Source: Fasciola hepatica
Taxonomy: Eukaryota; Platyhelminthes; Trematoda; Plagiorchiida; Fasciolidae
Reading direction: 5' to 3'
Length of the DNA stretch: 64,000 nucleotides
NCBI GenBank assembly: GCA_948099385.1
Contig: CANUEZ040000168.1
Location: forward strand, 10,698,001-10,762,000
Below are positions 12,291 through 21,164 of this stretch, in pieces. Position numbers and translations under genes: made by a program. Below the pieces are notes generated by a model that was not told where the DNA came from, did no database searches, and saw only the letters and a program-made list of their open reading frames with translations. Within the stretch, counting starts at the first letter, position 1; every line of letters starts with the position of its first letter.

Positions 12291-12669
12291 TGTTACGAAC
12301 GTTTGAGCAATGCGTAGCCAAATTCGCAACGGATCCCGAAATCAGAAGGCGATTATCCGTGATAATTCTACGATACTAGATTATTAAAATAAACAACGAC
12401 ATAAACCATATACAAACCTCAATAATACGATCACAAAGTCTCAACAACGAGAAACCGAATAGCAGCGTGTGAGCAGACAGCACGTGCGTCACGCAGGTCC
12501 TGAACAAGGATGTGCCAAAATAGCGCTCTGGGAGCGAACAAACAACAATTGGTCCAGAAAAACAACCAGTTCGTAAAGACAAGTCAATAGTGTATGGAAA
12601 TGAGTGATGTTGGGAAAAAACACTGAATCGCGAGGGAAAAAGGGGGATTTTCCACGACCGGCTGTTACA
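12291..12669 (-). repeat. 3' LTR of BEL element B
   Basis: 379 bp; in element sense it runs from TGTAACAGCC to CGTAACA. Its outer end (12,291) abuts element A's integrase exactly at the LTR terminal base, as expected of an integrase-made or LTR-edge junction. It is nearly identical to the LTRs at 18,598, 20,785, 22,972 and 27,649. Confidence 0.9.
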
Positions 12670-13376
12670 CCGCCCACCAAAATCCTCCTGGATCCTTAGC
12701 AGAGTCAAAGGTTCGGTATAAAGGTACTGATTCTTCCTACCTGCCTAGGCCCTGCTGTCAGTGCGCGCGTCTAATGCTCGTCGTCGACGTTCTACTACTG
12801 GTCGCACCTAACCCATTGGCTACATAGACGTGAGGCTGGTCTACATCTTCCACAAGACCAAATGACCGATGGCGGGCGTGAATGGTCACATAGACGTTGT
12901 CCTCGTACGGGGCCGTCCGGTCCTGGATGTACGCGCTTGAGTGTGTGTGTGTGTGTGCGTGCGTGTGTGTGTGTGTGCCGGGGTTACAATGAAATCACAG
13001 TTATGACTACACATCAAAGGAGGACTTTCTGCAATGTCAACAAAAGACCGCGTGGCAAGAAAACGAGTAAATGTAGCATGCATGTGTGACCTGAGCTCCA
13101 CTACTTCCAAATATGCAAGGGGCATTCGGTAGCGTCAACAAAAGGCAAACAAAGAACACTGTCACATGTATGATGGGTTTACGGGATGTGGAGTGCGTCG
13201 TGCATGCGTGTATGTATCGGGATGTATAATGGAATCGCACTCATCACCACATATCGGAAAGAACCTTCTCTAATGTCAACGAAGGGACCGCGAGCACCTT
13301 AACGTGTTTGACGGAGATTGTGTGGTATATATGGTGTTTCTTTATCCACCTCGATTACTGGTGTGAAAAAGGTTTA
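12670..13376 (-). other. 3' UTR of BEL element B
   Basis: About 700 bp without a long frame separate the integrase stop from the 3' LTR. It contains a (GT/CA)n run at about 12,939-12,978 and several diverged copies of a GTTGAC-centred module. The same UTR is found inverted at 26,942-27,648. The purine-rich stretch next to the LTR ('aggaggattttggtgggcgg' in element sense) is the likely polypurine tract region. Confidence 0.75.
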
Positions 13377-14381
13377 CTAGGCCACAGGGTTATCAGCTCC
13401 TCCGTCTTCGCTCTCGAGTAGGTTAATACTGCGTATGTCACGAATGAGCACTCCGTTAGCTGTCTTCACCTTCACCGTTCTTATCATTTCGTCGGTGCTT
13501 TTGATGGTTTCCGTAACTACTCCCAAAGACCAAGCGCTGAAATGTGCGCGTTCGTCGGCGATCATAACCACGTCCCCAACTTTGAATGGTCTTGTTTTGG
13601 CCATCCACTTCTGTCGAGTCTGCAAAGCCGGTAGGTACTCCCGTAGCCATCGCCTCCAGAAGACCTTGGCCAGATAATTCGCTTGCTTCCACCCGTGGAG
13701 GTAGCTCCCACGAAGGTTTACCGGCCCTTGGAAACCCTCGTTCGACCTTAACGTCAATAGGTCGTTTGGGGTGAGCGCCAGGTGGGTGGGGTCGCCGTTC
13801 AATACTGGAACCAGGGGGCGGTTGTTCAGGATTCGCTCCACCTCAGTCATGACGGTGTTCAGGGTCTCGTCGTCGGGCGGCTGCTGCTCCATGATTGACA
13901 GCAATATCCGTCTGGCGGACCGGATCATGCGTTCCCATATGCCGCCTCGGTGACTGGCCTGTGGGGGGTTGAAATGCCAGCGTATGCCGTAGGCCACGTA
14001 TCGATTCTGCAGTTCGTCCCTGTTTATGTTCTTGTGCCAACACTGCAATTCCCGTTGAGCGCTCACAAAGTTCGATCCATTATCTGAGTATATATCGGCC
14101 GGTACGCCTCTTCGGTTGATAAATCTTTGCAAGGCCCGTAGAAACGAATCGGTCGTCATCGAATGTGCGACTTCTAGGTGTACCGCACGTGATTTCATGC
14201 ACGTCATGATACATCCGTATCGCTTTTCTAATCTTTTCCCGCACTTGATCCACAAGGGCCCGAAATAGTCCAACCCGGTGTCACTGAACGGCCACCAGCC
14301 CGTAGTTACCCTGCATTCTGGTAGCGGGGCCATGAGTTGTTTGCCTGCTGTGGCATTGCGTCTCCTGCATTGCACACACCG
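13377..14381 (-). CDS. integrase of BEL element B (downstream of an in-frame TGA)
   Basis: The open part starts just after a TGA at 14,382-14,384 and is in the same frame as the upstream pol. It holds the zinc-finger Cys pair ('CVQC' region), the D-D-E core ('GLDYFGPLW', 'YSDNGSNF', 'RGGIWERM') and a C-terminal DUF5641-like region ('PFKVGDVVMIADE', 'VKVKTANG', 'RSINLLE'). Integrase would insert the cDNA into the genome. It is read only if the TGA is suppressed. The inverted copy at 24,041-26,941 has CGA at this place. Confidence 0.85.
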   Translation of the reverse strand, partial: RCVQCRRRNATAGKQLMAPLPECRVTTGWWPFSDTGLDYFGPLWIKCGKRLEKRYGCIMTCMKSRAVHLEVAHSMTTDSFLRALQRFINRRGVPADIYSDNGSNFVSAQRELQCWHKNINRDELQNRYVAYGIRWHFNPPQASHRGGIWERMIRSARRILLSIMEQQPPDDETLNTVMTEVERILNNRPLVPVLNGDPTHLALTPNDLLTLRSNEGFQGPVNLRGSYLHGWKQANYLAKVFWRRWLREYLPALQTRQKWMAKTRPFKVGDVVMIADERAHFSAWSLGVVTETIKSTDEMIRTVKVKTANGVLIRDIRSINLLESEDGGADNPVA

Positions 14382-17300
14382 TCAGATTACGCGTTTTACA
14401 GTCTCTCGTCCTCTCAACAACCAAAGACGCTTTCGGATGACGCTCGTCACGTGACTTTCCCGGGCATGTCCCTCCACGGCGTGGACGTGTTGAATCATTA
14501 GCTCTACTACAGGTTGTCTCGCAGGCAGCAGTATAGGATACTTTGTGTCGAAGTTCAGGTGGGCGTTGGTCAGCCTACCATCCACCCGCAGCAGTCCGTT
14601 GATGATTTTGGGGTTTAAACGCTTCAGCTCGCCTCTTGGAGATGGCATGTCTTCATTGGTCAGCCCCACTTCTTCCGCCCTCTTGAGTTCTTGGGCGAAA
14701 GCCTCGCGTTGTATCATTCTGAAAATATCGTACTCTGCCGCTTGTAGCTCATCGGGACCTATCGGGCCGACCGGTATCCGACCTGAGGGCCGTAGCCCTT
14801 TCATGACTAGTAAACTTATCTTGAACCTGGTTAACCAAACTAGCGAACGAAGCGTCTTCATCCAGGAAGAAAACCTGACCAGTCGCGATAAAATGGGCGA
14901 CGCTTCGACGACGTTGGTTGCTATCACTACGCCTTTGATCTCCAGTTCCAATTCCGTAGGGGGTTTTAATTCGAACACGGGCCAGTCCTGTTTGGGCAAT
15001 TGCAGGAAGTTCGGCCCTCTCGTCCACGTGTCCAGTTGCCTGAAGTTGTTCGCACCTCGGGAGCACAGGTCGGCCGGATTATCGCCAGACCTGACATGAC
15101 TCCACTGGTGCGTGGCTGATTCATCGTGGATAATCGTGAGCCGGTTAGCAACGAAAGTACTAAACCGGCTCCGTACGTTGTTAATGTAGTAAAGTACTAT
15201 CGTTGAATCCGTCCAGAAGCTCACCGACCAAATGTAGAGATCGAAACATCTCTTCACAGCTTGCACCACCCTGACTGCCAACACGGCTGCGCTGAGTTCA
15301 AGGCGTGGGATTGAGACCGACTTCAGTGGAGCAACGCGGGCTTTGGCGAACAGGATCCTCGTGGTATATTGTCCATCTCCTGCGCACCATCGTCCGTAAA
15401 CCACAGCTCCATAACCGACTTCGGATGCATCGGAAAAGGCATGTAGTTCTCCAGTCCGTGTCGTATGGCCAGGAGTCAAACATCGTGGGATTCTTATGTC
15501 CCCTAATTTCTTCAAGGTGTTCAAAAATTCCTCCCAGTCCAGCCGGTCCCCTCGGTCCAGTGACTGGTCCCAATCAACTTTCTTACGGCACAGCCGCTGC
15601 AGCAAGATCTTTCCGGGTAGCAGCCATGGTGAGACGAAACCGAGCGGGTCGAACAAACTTGAGACGGCAGATAGTATGCCACGACGGGTTATTGGCAGCT
15701 CGGGAACGTTCAGTTCGAAAACAAAATCGTCCGTTTCCGCGTCCCATTGTATCCCTAAAGTGCGCTCGATAGGAAGTGGAGAGCCGTCCAAATCTCTTAC
15801 CCTTTCGGCCTTTTCGTGATACGGGATGACCTTCAGCACTTCCGAAGCGTTCGACATCCATTTAGTTAGATGGAAGCCACCCTCTTCCAGCAATCTCGTC
15901 AGACCCCTGAACTGCTCTAGGGCTGATTCCACATCATCGAATGACCCAAGGTAGTCGTCGACGTAGAAGTTCCTGCTGACGCTTTCTACCACCGTCCGAT
16001 GTACCAGATCGCCATGTTTGTTCGCTGATTCTCGGAGGGCGTAGTTGGCACAAAATGGTGACGATATGGCTCCGAAGGGGTGGACGGTCATTCTATAATT
16101 CACCACTGCATTGTCCCGGTCGCTCCATTCCCACCACAGGAAACGCAAAGCATCTCGTTCTCCTACCGGAATCTTCACCTGATGGAACATTTCCCTAATG
16201 TCAGCAGACAAAGCCACTTTACCCACTCTGAAACGGCACAGAACATCGATCAATGGTGTGGTCCAGTCAGGCCCCTGTAGTAGGCGATCGTTTAACGACT
16301 TGCCCTGGAACTTGGCCGCACAGTCGAAAACCACGCGCAGTTTATTGGGTTTCTTGGGGTTGATAACCGGATGGTGAGGTAGATACCAGATACCCCTTTT
16401 GCTGTCGGTGTTAACAGGCACCCTTTCAACGTAACCGAGGTCCTCGTTTCGCTTCATCAAATCCGCGTATCGTTCCCACAGATTCTGGTCTCGAATGAAG
16501 CGTTCTTTTAGTCGTAGTAATCGTTGGAGAACATAATTTCTGTTGTCAGTCCACGGGTCGACCGGTGTGCGCCATGGGAGGGGAACCTCGAACTGTTTTT
16601 TGAGGCCTCTAGAGCCTTGCCGCACCGTTTGTAGAGCGAAGTGATCCTCTTGAGACAACGTCGGTCTTTCGTCCCCAATGTCATGAAACTCCTTTTCATA
16701 AAGCCGTTGCAGATGATACTCTATGCGGTCCGTTTCGGCGGATAAGTAATTCACGGAACCGCGTACCCCTACTGGACCGTATAACATCCATCCCAGAGCC
16801 GTGCGTACGGCATAAGGTGCCTGGCGGTCGCCCACTCTTTGGTCAAGCACCCAATGCGCCTCTGGCACGTCGCATCCGATGAGGAGATCCACCTCATCAT
16901 CTTCCCAGTCTACAACGGTTACATCCTGCAGGTGGGGCCATCGAGTCAAGATTGCGTTCACCGACCTTGGTGCTCGCATGGGGAGATCCGCTAACGTGAA
17001 TGCCTCCGTTGGTTCAATTTCCTCGTTAGTGTCTAGAGAGATGAGTTGCAGCCTTAATCTACCGGCAGTCATTACCTGTGTTCCGCCCACCGTGCTCACT
17101 GCTAACGACGTCGCACCTTTAGCCAGTTGGTGTTTGTCGGCAAACCGCTCTTTCACTAAAGTGGTGTCGGATCCACTATCAACGAAAGCCAACGCCTTGA
17201 CTATCCCAGTCGGAGTCACTACTCCCACGGCCACTACGCCTAAACGTACCGGTTTACTGGCAGATTGTGAAGTTGAACAAATCACGCTGGGCTTGGCACT

Positions 17301-17531
17301 CGCCTCGGATATGGTTATTCTCGCCTGATGCAGCAGCCGATGGTGTCTGCCCGTGCAGCCCTCGTAACCACATCGATTCCTTGTTCTACAGGCTGCTGCC
17401 CGGTGCGTGGTGTTGAGACAGATGAAACATGCTCCTGTCATCCTCGCCATTCCCCACCGTTCGTCTATTGTGGCATTCTGGTAGGCCATGGCTAGTACCA
17501 CAGGATCTGCAATTTGGTTTCGCCGTAGCAT
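14382..17531 (-). CDS. protease-RT-RNase H of BEL element B
   Basis: One frame of 1,049 codons. It starts at the end of the Gag zinc-knuckle region and contains an aspartic protease ('FVDSGSDTTLV', DUF1758-like), RT ('LSADIREMFHQ'; 'NFYVDDYLGS' with YVDD), a Pao-type A17-like segment ('LSAVSSLFDPLGFVSPW'), RNase H ('AFSDASEVGYG') and the start of the integrase zinc finger ('HAVEGHARESH'). It ends at the TGA (14,382-14,384). The true reading start is the 17-bp deletion point near 17,475; the first codons of the open frame are out-of-frame readthrough. All visible catalytic residues of protease and RT are kept. Confidence 0.9.
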   Translation of the reverse strand: MLRRNQIADPVVLAMAYQNATIDERWGMARMTGACFICLNTTHRAAACRTRNRCGYEGCTGRHHRLLHQARITISEASAKPSVICSTSQSASKPVRLGVVAVGVVTPTGIVKALAFVDSGSDTTLVKERFADKHQLAKGATSLAVSTVGGTQVMTAGRLRLQLISLDTNEEIEPTEAFTLADLPMRAPRSVNAILTRWPHLQDVTVVDWEDDEVDLLIGCDVPEAHWVLDQRVGDRQAPYAVRTALGWMLYGPVGVRGSVNYLSAETDRIEYHLQRLYEKEFHDIGDERPTLSQEDHFALQTVRQGSRGLKKQFEVPLPWRTPVDPWTDNRNYVLQRLLRLKERFIRDQNLWERYADLMKRNEDLGYVERVPVNTDSKRGIWYLPHHPVINPKKPNKLRVVFDCAAKFQGKSLNDRLLQGPDWTTPLIDVLCRFRVGKVALSADIREMFHQVKIPVGERDALRFLWWEWSDRDNAVVNYRMTVHPFGAISSPFCANYALRESANKHGDLVHRTVVESVSRNFYVDDYLGSFDDVESALEQFRGLTRLLEEGGFHLTKWMSNASEVLKVIPYHEKAERVRDLDGSPLPIERTLGIQWDAETDDFVFELNVPELPITRRGILSAVSSLFDPLGFVSPWLLPGKILLQRLCRKKVDWDQSLDRGDRLDWEEFLNTLKKLGDIRIPRCLTPGHTTRTGELHAFSDASEVGYGAVVYGRWCAGDGQYTTRILFAKARVAPLKSVSIPRLELSAAVLAVRVVQAVKRCFDLYIWSVSFWTDSTIVLYYINNVRSRFSTFVANRLTIIHDESATHQWSHVRSGDNPADLCSRGANNFRQLDTWTRGPNFLQLPKQDWPVFELKPPTELELEIKGVVIATNVVEASPILSRLVRFSSWMKTLRSLVWLTRFKISLLVMKGLRPSGRIPVGPIGPDELQAAEYDIFRMIQREAFAQELKRAEEVGLTNEDMPSPRGELKRLNPKIINGLLRVDGRLTNAHLNFDTKYPILLPARQPVVELMIQHVHAVEGHARESHVTSVIRKRLWLLRGRETVKRVI

Positions 17532-18555
17532 CTCGTGAAATGACGTGTGTGTTGGTCCAAGGCTGGTACTTTGGATGTTCCCGTACAGGGGTTTGGACTT
17601 GGCTAGTACCGGGCTTGTTTGCTCGGTTGCTGTCCCGGATGAGTCGGCCGAATCTGCTGTCAGCTATCTTCGTTTGCCTGTCTAAGTATTCAGTCAGGTC
17701 TTCGAAGTTGGCTTCTCTGTCGCTTCGGCTTATCCGTTCAGCTTCTTCCGCCCACCGACCCTGTAGTTCGGGAGAGAGGTGACGGACTATGCCTTCCAAA
17801 GTGTGCATGGCGTCTAGGTCAGCTCTGTAACCTAAATGGTCGAGGGCTATTGAGCAGTTCTGCATCTTGATCACCAGGTTGGCCATGGTGTAGACGTCGC
17901 CCTTGGTTTTCTTTGCCTCTGCCATCACGCCCTCTATTAGGTTACGGGCTACTTTGAAAGGTTGGCCAAACAAGTCCCTCAGAATCTTTCTTGCCCTTGT
18001 GTAGCCTAGTTCTGGATCGAGCATGGTGCATCCGTCGATAGCTTCTCGCGCTCGGCCTCGGCAGTAGTGAGTAAGGTAAAGAAGCCTTTGCCCAGGGTCG
18101 GTTACCTTGTTTTCAACGAACGTCTCGAACTGTTTGACAAACTTGCAATATTGCTCAGCTCGCCCGTCGAAAACCGTTAACTCCGCTCTAGGCAGATCGA
18201 TCGATGGTGGTTTGTAGTCGGCGACCTGCGTGGGGTTCCCTACCTTATTGCACTCTAACCTATCGGAAGTGTCGAAGTCACTGGTCTTATACTCTCGCTG
18301 TTTCTGTGTACACTTCTCTGCTTCATGCGCCTGTAGTCTAGCCGAAAGTAACTGTTGCTCTAGTTCTATTATTCTCAGCTTATATAAATCAACGTCCTTA
18401 CGATCAATATTGCTTTCAATAACACATGAGCTAGCACTGACAGGACTAGGCGATCTAGCATTAGCTAAAGAATCATAAGTACCCAAAACCTCCCCAGAGA
18501 CTTGCCGTATTACTTCCTGTCCGGGTTCGACTGCCTTTGATCCTTTCCTTGGCAT
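17386..18555 (-). pseudogene. gag of BEL element B, frameshifted
   Basis: Gag from the Met at 18,555 ('MPRKGSKAVEPG'): coiled coil about residues 55-80 ('LYKLRIIELEQQLLSARLQ'), DUF1759-like capsid region ('LPRAELTVFDG'), and a first knuckle 'CRSCGTSHGLPEC'. Near 17,475 a 17-bp segment flanked by GGCATT repeats, present in the copies at 19,640 and 21,830, is missing here. After it the frame is wrong and stops at 17,386. The open frame also extends 27 codons upstream into the 5' LTR (to 18,636), but the Met at 18,555 follows the LTR and leader and is the better start. Confidence 0.85.
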
Positions 18556-18569
18556 TTTGCGTGAATTTT

Positions 18570-18579
18570 CCTCGTTCCA
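18570..18579 (-). promoter_or_regulatory. possible primer-binding site of element B
   Basis: In element sense TGGAACGAGG lies 18 bases inside the end of the 5' LTR. Primer-binding sites usually start TGG, complementary to a tRNA CCA end. The sequence is kept with one change in element A (TAGGAACGAG, near 7,408) and in the copies at 20,757 and 22,944. The gap to the LTR is larger than usual and I cannot name the tRNA, so this is tentative. Confidence 0.3.
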
Positions 18580-18597
18580 AATAGATCTATTGAGTAT

Positions 18598-18977
18598 TGT
18601 TACGAACGTTTGAGCAATGCGTAGCCAAATTCGCAACGGATCCCGAAATCAGAAGGCGATTATCCGTGATAATTCTACGATACTAGATTATTAAAATAAA
18701 CAATGACGTAAACAATATACAAACCTCAATAATACGATCACAAAGTCTCAACAACGAGAAACCGAATAGCAGCGTGTGAGCAGACAGCACGTGCGTCACG
18801 CAGGTCCTGAACAAGGATGTGCCAAAATAGCGCTCTGGGAGCGAACAAACAACAATTGGTCCAGAAAAACAACCAGTTCGTAAAGACAAGTCAATAGTGT
18901 ATGGAAATGAGTGATGTTGGGAAAAAACACTGAATCGCGAGGGAAAAAAGGGGGATTTTCCACGACCGGCTGTTACA
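18598..18977 (-). repeat. BEL LTR shared by element B (5') and the next unit
   Basis: 380 bp, one base longer than the 3' LTR in its A/G run. In element sense it is the 5' LTR of B and at the same time the 3' LTR of the gag-protease unit to its right. The junction at 18,977/18,978 joins the first LTR base directly to pol codons. Confidence 0.9.
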
Positions 18978-20742
18978 CGGCATAAGGTGCCTGGCGGTCG
19001 CCCACTCTTTGGTCAAGCACCCAATGCGCCTCTGGCACGTCGCATCCGATGAGGAGATCCACCTCATCATCTTCCCAGTCTACAACGGTTACATCCTGCA
19101 GGTGGGGCCATCGAGTCAAGATTGCGTTCACCGACCTTGGTGCTCGCATGGGGAGATCCGCTAACGTGAATGCCTCCGTTGGTTCAATTTCCTCGTTAGT
19201 GTCTAGAGAGATGAGTTGCAGCCTTAATCTACCGGCAGTCATTACCTGTGTTCCGCCCACCGTGCTCACTGCTAACGACGTCGCACCTTTAGCCAGTTGG
19301 TGTTTGTCGGCAAACCGCTCTTTCACTAAAGTGGTGTCGGATCCACTATCAACGAAAGCCAACGCCTTGACTATCCCAGTCGGAGTCACTACTCCCACGG
19401 CCACTACGCCTAAACGTACCGGTTTACTGGCAGATTGTGAAGTTGAACAAATCACGCTGGGCTTGGCACTCGCCTCGGATATGGTTATTCTCGCCTGATG
19501 CAGCAGCCGATGGTGTCTGCCCGTGCAGCCCTCGTAACCACATCGATTCCTTGTTCTACAGGCTGCTGCCCGGTGCGTGGTGTTGAGACAGATGAAACAT
19601 GCTCCTGTCATCCTCGCCATTCCCCACCGTTCGTCTATTGTGGCATTGCCGAACTTGGGGCATTCTGGTAGGCCATGGCTAGTACCACAGGATCTGCAAT
19701 TTGGTTTCGCCGTAGCATCTCGTGAAATGACGTGTGTGTTGGTCCAAGGCTGGTACTTTGGATGTTCCCGTACAGGGGTTTGGACTTGGCTAGTACCGGG
19801 CTTGTTTGCTCGGTTGCTGTCCCGGATGAGTCGGCCGAATCTGCTGTCAGCTATCTTCGTTTGCCTGTCTAAGTATTCAGTCAGGTCTTCGAAGTTGGCT
19901 TCTCTGTCGCTTCGGCTTATCCGTTCAGCTTCTTCCGCCCACCGACCCTGTAGTTCGGGAGAGAGGTGACGGACTATGCCTTCCAAAGTGTGCATGGCGT
20001 CTAGGTCAGCTCTGTAACCTAAATGGTCGAGGGCTATTGAGCAGTTCTGCATCTTGATCACCAGGTTGGCCATGGTGTAGACGTCGCCCTTGGTTTTCTT
20101 TGCCTCTGCCATCACGCCCTCTATTAGGTTACGGGCTACTTTGAAAGGTTGGCCAAACAAGTCCCTCAGAATCTTTCTTGCCCTTGTGTAGCCTAGTTCT
20201 GGATCGAGCATGGTGCATCCGTCGATAGCTTCTCGCGCTCGGCCTCGGCAGTAGTGAGTAAGGTAAAGAAGCCTTTGCCCAGGGTCGGTTACCTTGTTTT
20301 CAACGAACGTCTCGAACTGTTTGACAAACTTGCAATATTGCTCAGCTCGCCCGTCGAAAACCGTTAACTCCGCTCTAGGCAGATCGATCGATGGTGGTTT
20401 GTAGTCGGCGACCTGCGTGGGGTTCCCTACCTTATTGCACTCTAACCTATCGGAAGTGTCGAAGTCACTGGTCTTATACTCTCGCTGTTTCTGTGTACAC
20501 TTCTCTGCTTCATGCGCCTGTAGTCTAGCCGAAAGTAACTGTTGCTCTAGTTCTATTATTCTCAGCTTATATAAATCAACGTCCTTACGATCAATATTGC
20601 TTTCAATAACACATGAGCTAGCACTGACAGGACTAGGCGATCTAGCATTAGCTAAAGAATCATAAGTACCCAAAACCTCCCCAGAGACTTGCCGTATTAC
20701 TTCCTGTCCGGGTTCGACTGCCTTTGATCCTTTCCTTGGCAT
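18973..20742 (-). CDS. Gag-protease of BEL mini-unit 1, stop supplied by LTR
   Basis: An unbroken frame of 589 codons from the Met at 20,742 (616 if read from inside the LTR). It has the Gag coiled coil, DUF1759-like capsid region, two zinc-knuckle clusters ('CRSCGTSHGLPEC'; 'CFICLNTTHRAAAC' with further Cys/His) and the complete aspartic protease with 'FVDSGSDTTLV'. It ends at '...RQAPYAV' followed by TAA: the last Val codon and the stop are made where pol is joined to the LTR start (TGTAAC). RT, RNase H, integrase, 3' UTR and polypurine tract are all absent. It could make Gag plus protease but could not copy itself without help. Confidence 0.85.
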   Translation of the reverse strand: MPRKGSKAVEPGQEVIRQVSGEVLGTYDSLANARSPSPVSASSCVIESNIDRKDVDLYKLRIIELEQQLLSARLQAHEAEKCTQKQREYKTSDFDTSDRLECNKVGNPTQVADYKPPSIDLPRAELTVFDGRAEQYCKFVKQFETFVENKVTDPGQRLLYLTHYCRGRAREAIDGCTMLDPELGYTRARKILRDLFGQPFKVARNLIEGVMAEAKKTKGDVYTMANLVIKMQNCSIALDHLGYRADLDAMHTLEGIVRHLSPELQGRWAEEAERISRSDREANFEDLTEYLDRQTKIADSRFGRLIRDSNRANKPGTSQVQTPVREHPKYQPWTNTHVISRDATAKPNCRSCGTSHGLPECPKFGNATIDERWGMARMTGACFICLNTTHRAAACRTRNRCGYEGCTGRHHRLLHQARITISEASAKPSVICSTSQSASKPVRLGVVAVGVVTPTGIVKALAFVDSGSDTTLVKERFADKHQLAKGATSLAVSTVGGTQVMTAGRLRLQLISLDTNEEIEPTEAFTLADLPMRAPRSVNAILTRWPHLQDVTVVDWEDDEVDLLIGCDVPEAHWVLDQRVGDRQAPYAV

Positions 20743-20784
20743 TTTGCGTGAATTTTCCTCGTTCCAAATAGATCTATTGAGTAT

Positions 20785-21164
20785 TGTTACGAACGTTTGA
20801 GCAATGCGTAGCCAAATTCGCAACGGATCCCGAAATCAGAAGGCGATTATCCGTGATAATTCTACGATACTAGATTATTAAAATAAACAATGACGTAAAC
20901 AATATACAAACCTCAATAATACGATCACAAAGTCTCAACAACGAGAAACCGAATAGCAGCGTGTGAGCAGACAGCACGTGCGTCACGCAGGTCCTGAACA
21001 AGGATGTGCCAAAATAGCGCTCTGGGAGCGAACAAACAACAATTGGTCCAGAAAAACAACCAGTTCGTAAAGACAAGTCAATAGTGTATGGAAATGAGTG
21101 ATGTTGGGAAAAAACACTGAATCGCGAGGGAAAAAAGGGGGATTTTCCACGACCGGCTGTTACA
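20785..21164 (-). repeat. BEL LTR between mini-units 1 and 2
   Basis: 380 bp, displaced exactly 2,187 bp from the LTR at 18,598 and apparently identical to it. It serves as 5' LTR for the unit to its left and 3' LTR for the unit to its right. Confidence 0.9.

Larger units (their letters stand above)
12291..16277 (-). repeat. inverted repeat 1, left arm
   Basis: The 3' 3,987 bp of element B, mirrored at 24,041-28,027. The spacer between the arms (16,278-24,040) is 7,763 bp and is made entirely of the 5' part of B, the tandem gag-PR units and the pol fragment. Confidence 0.9.
12291..18977 (-). mobile_element. BEL/Pao element B, full length, minus strand
   Basis: A complete 6,687-bp LTR retrotransposon: 5' LTR 18,598-18,977, gag-pol 18,555-13,377, 3' UTR 13,376-12,670, 3' LTR 12,291-12,669. 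Adding back a 17-bp deletion in gag gives a single frame of 1,731 codons plus stop, usual for BEL/Pao. Domain order is Gag, protease, RT, RNase H, integrase. The copy is defective (the 17-bp deletion and one TGA), but the decay is slight, so it is young. There is no env-like frame after integrase. Sequence outside the LTR ends shows no matching target duplication. Confidence 0.9.

Noticed and set aside
12939..12978. GT repeat as a regulatory Z-DNA element
   Set aside because: It is part of the BEL 3' UTR and recurs with it; nothing in the sequence shows a separate function.
14545..15099. 184-codon frame antisense to pol
   Set aside because: Shadow of the RNase H-integrase coding strand, also mirrored at 25,219-25,773 by the inverted arm.
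16879..17328. 149-codon antisense frame, present four times
   Set aside because: Antisense shadow of the conserved protease region; its repetition follows from repetition of the element.
18683..18889. 68-codon frame repeated in each BEL LTR
   Set aside because: It lies wholly in LTR sequence and recurs only because the LTRs are near-identical; element A's diverged LTR does not keep it.
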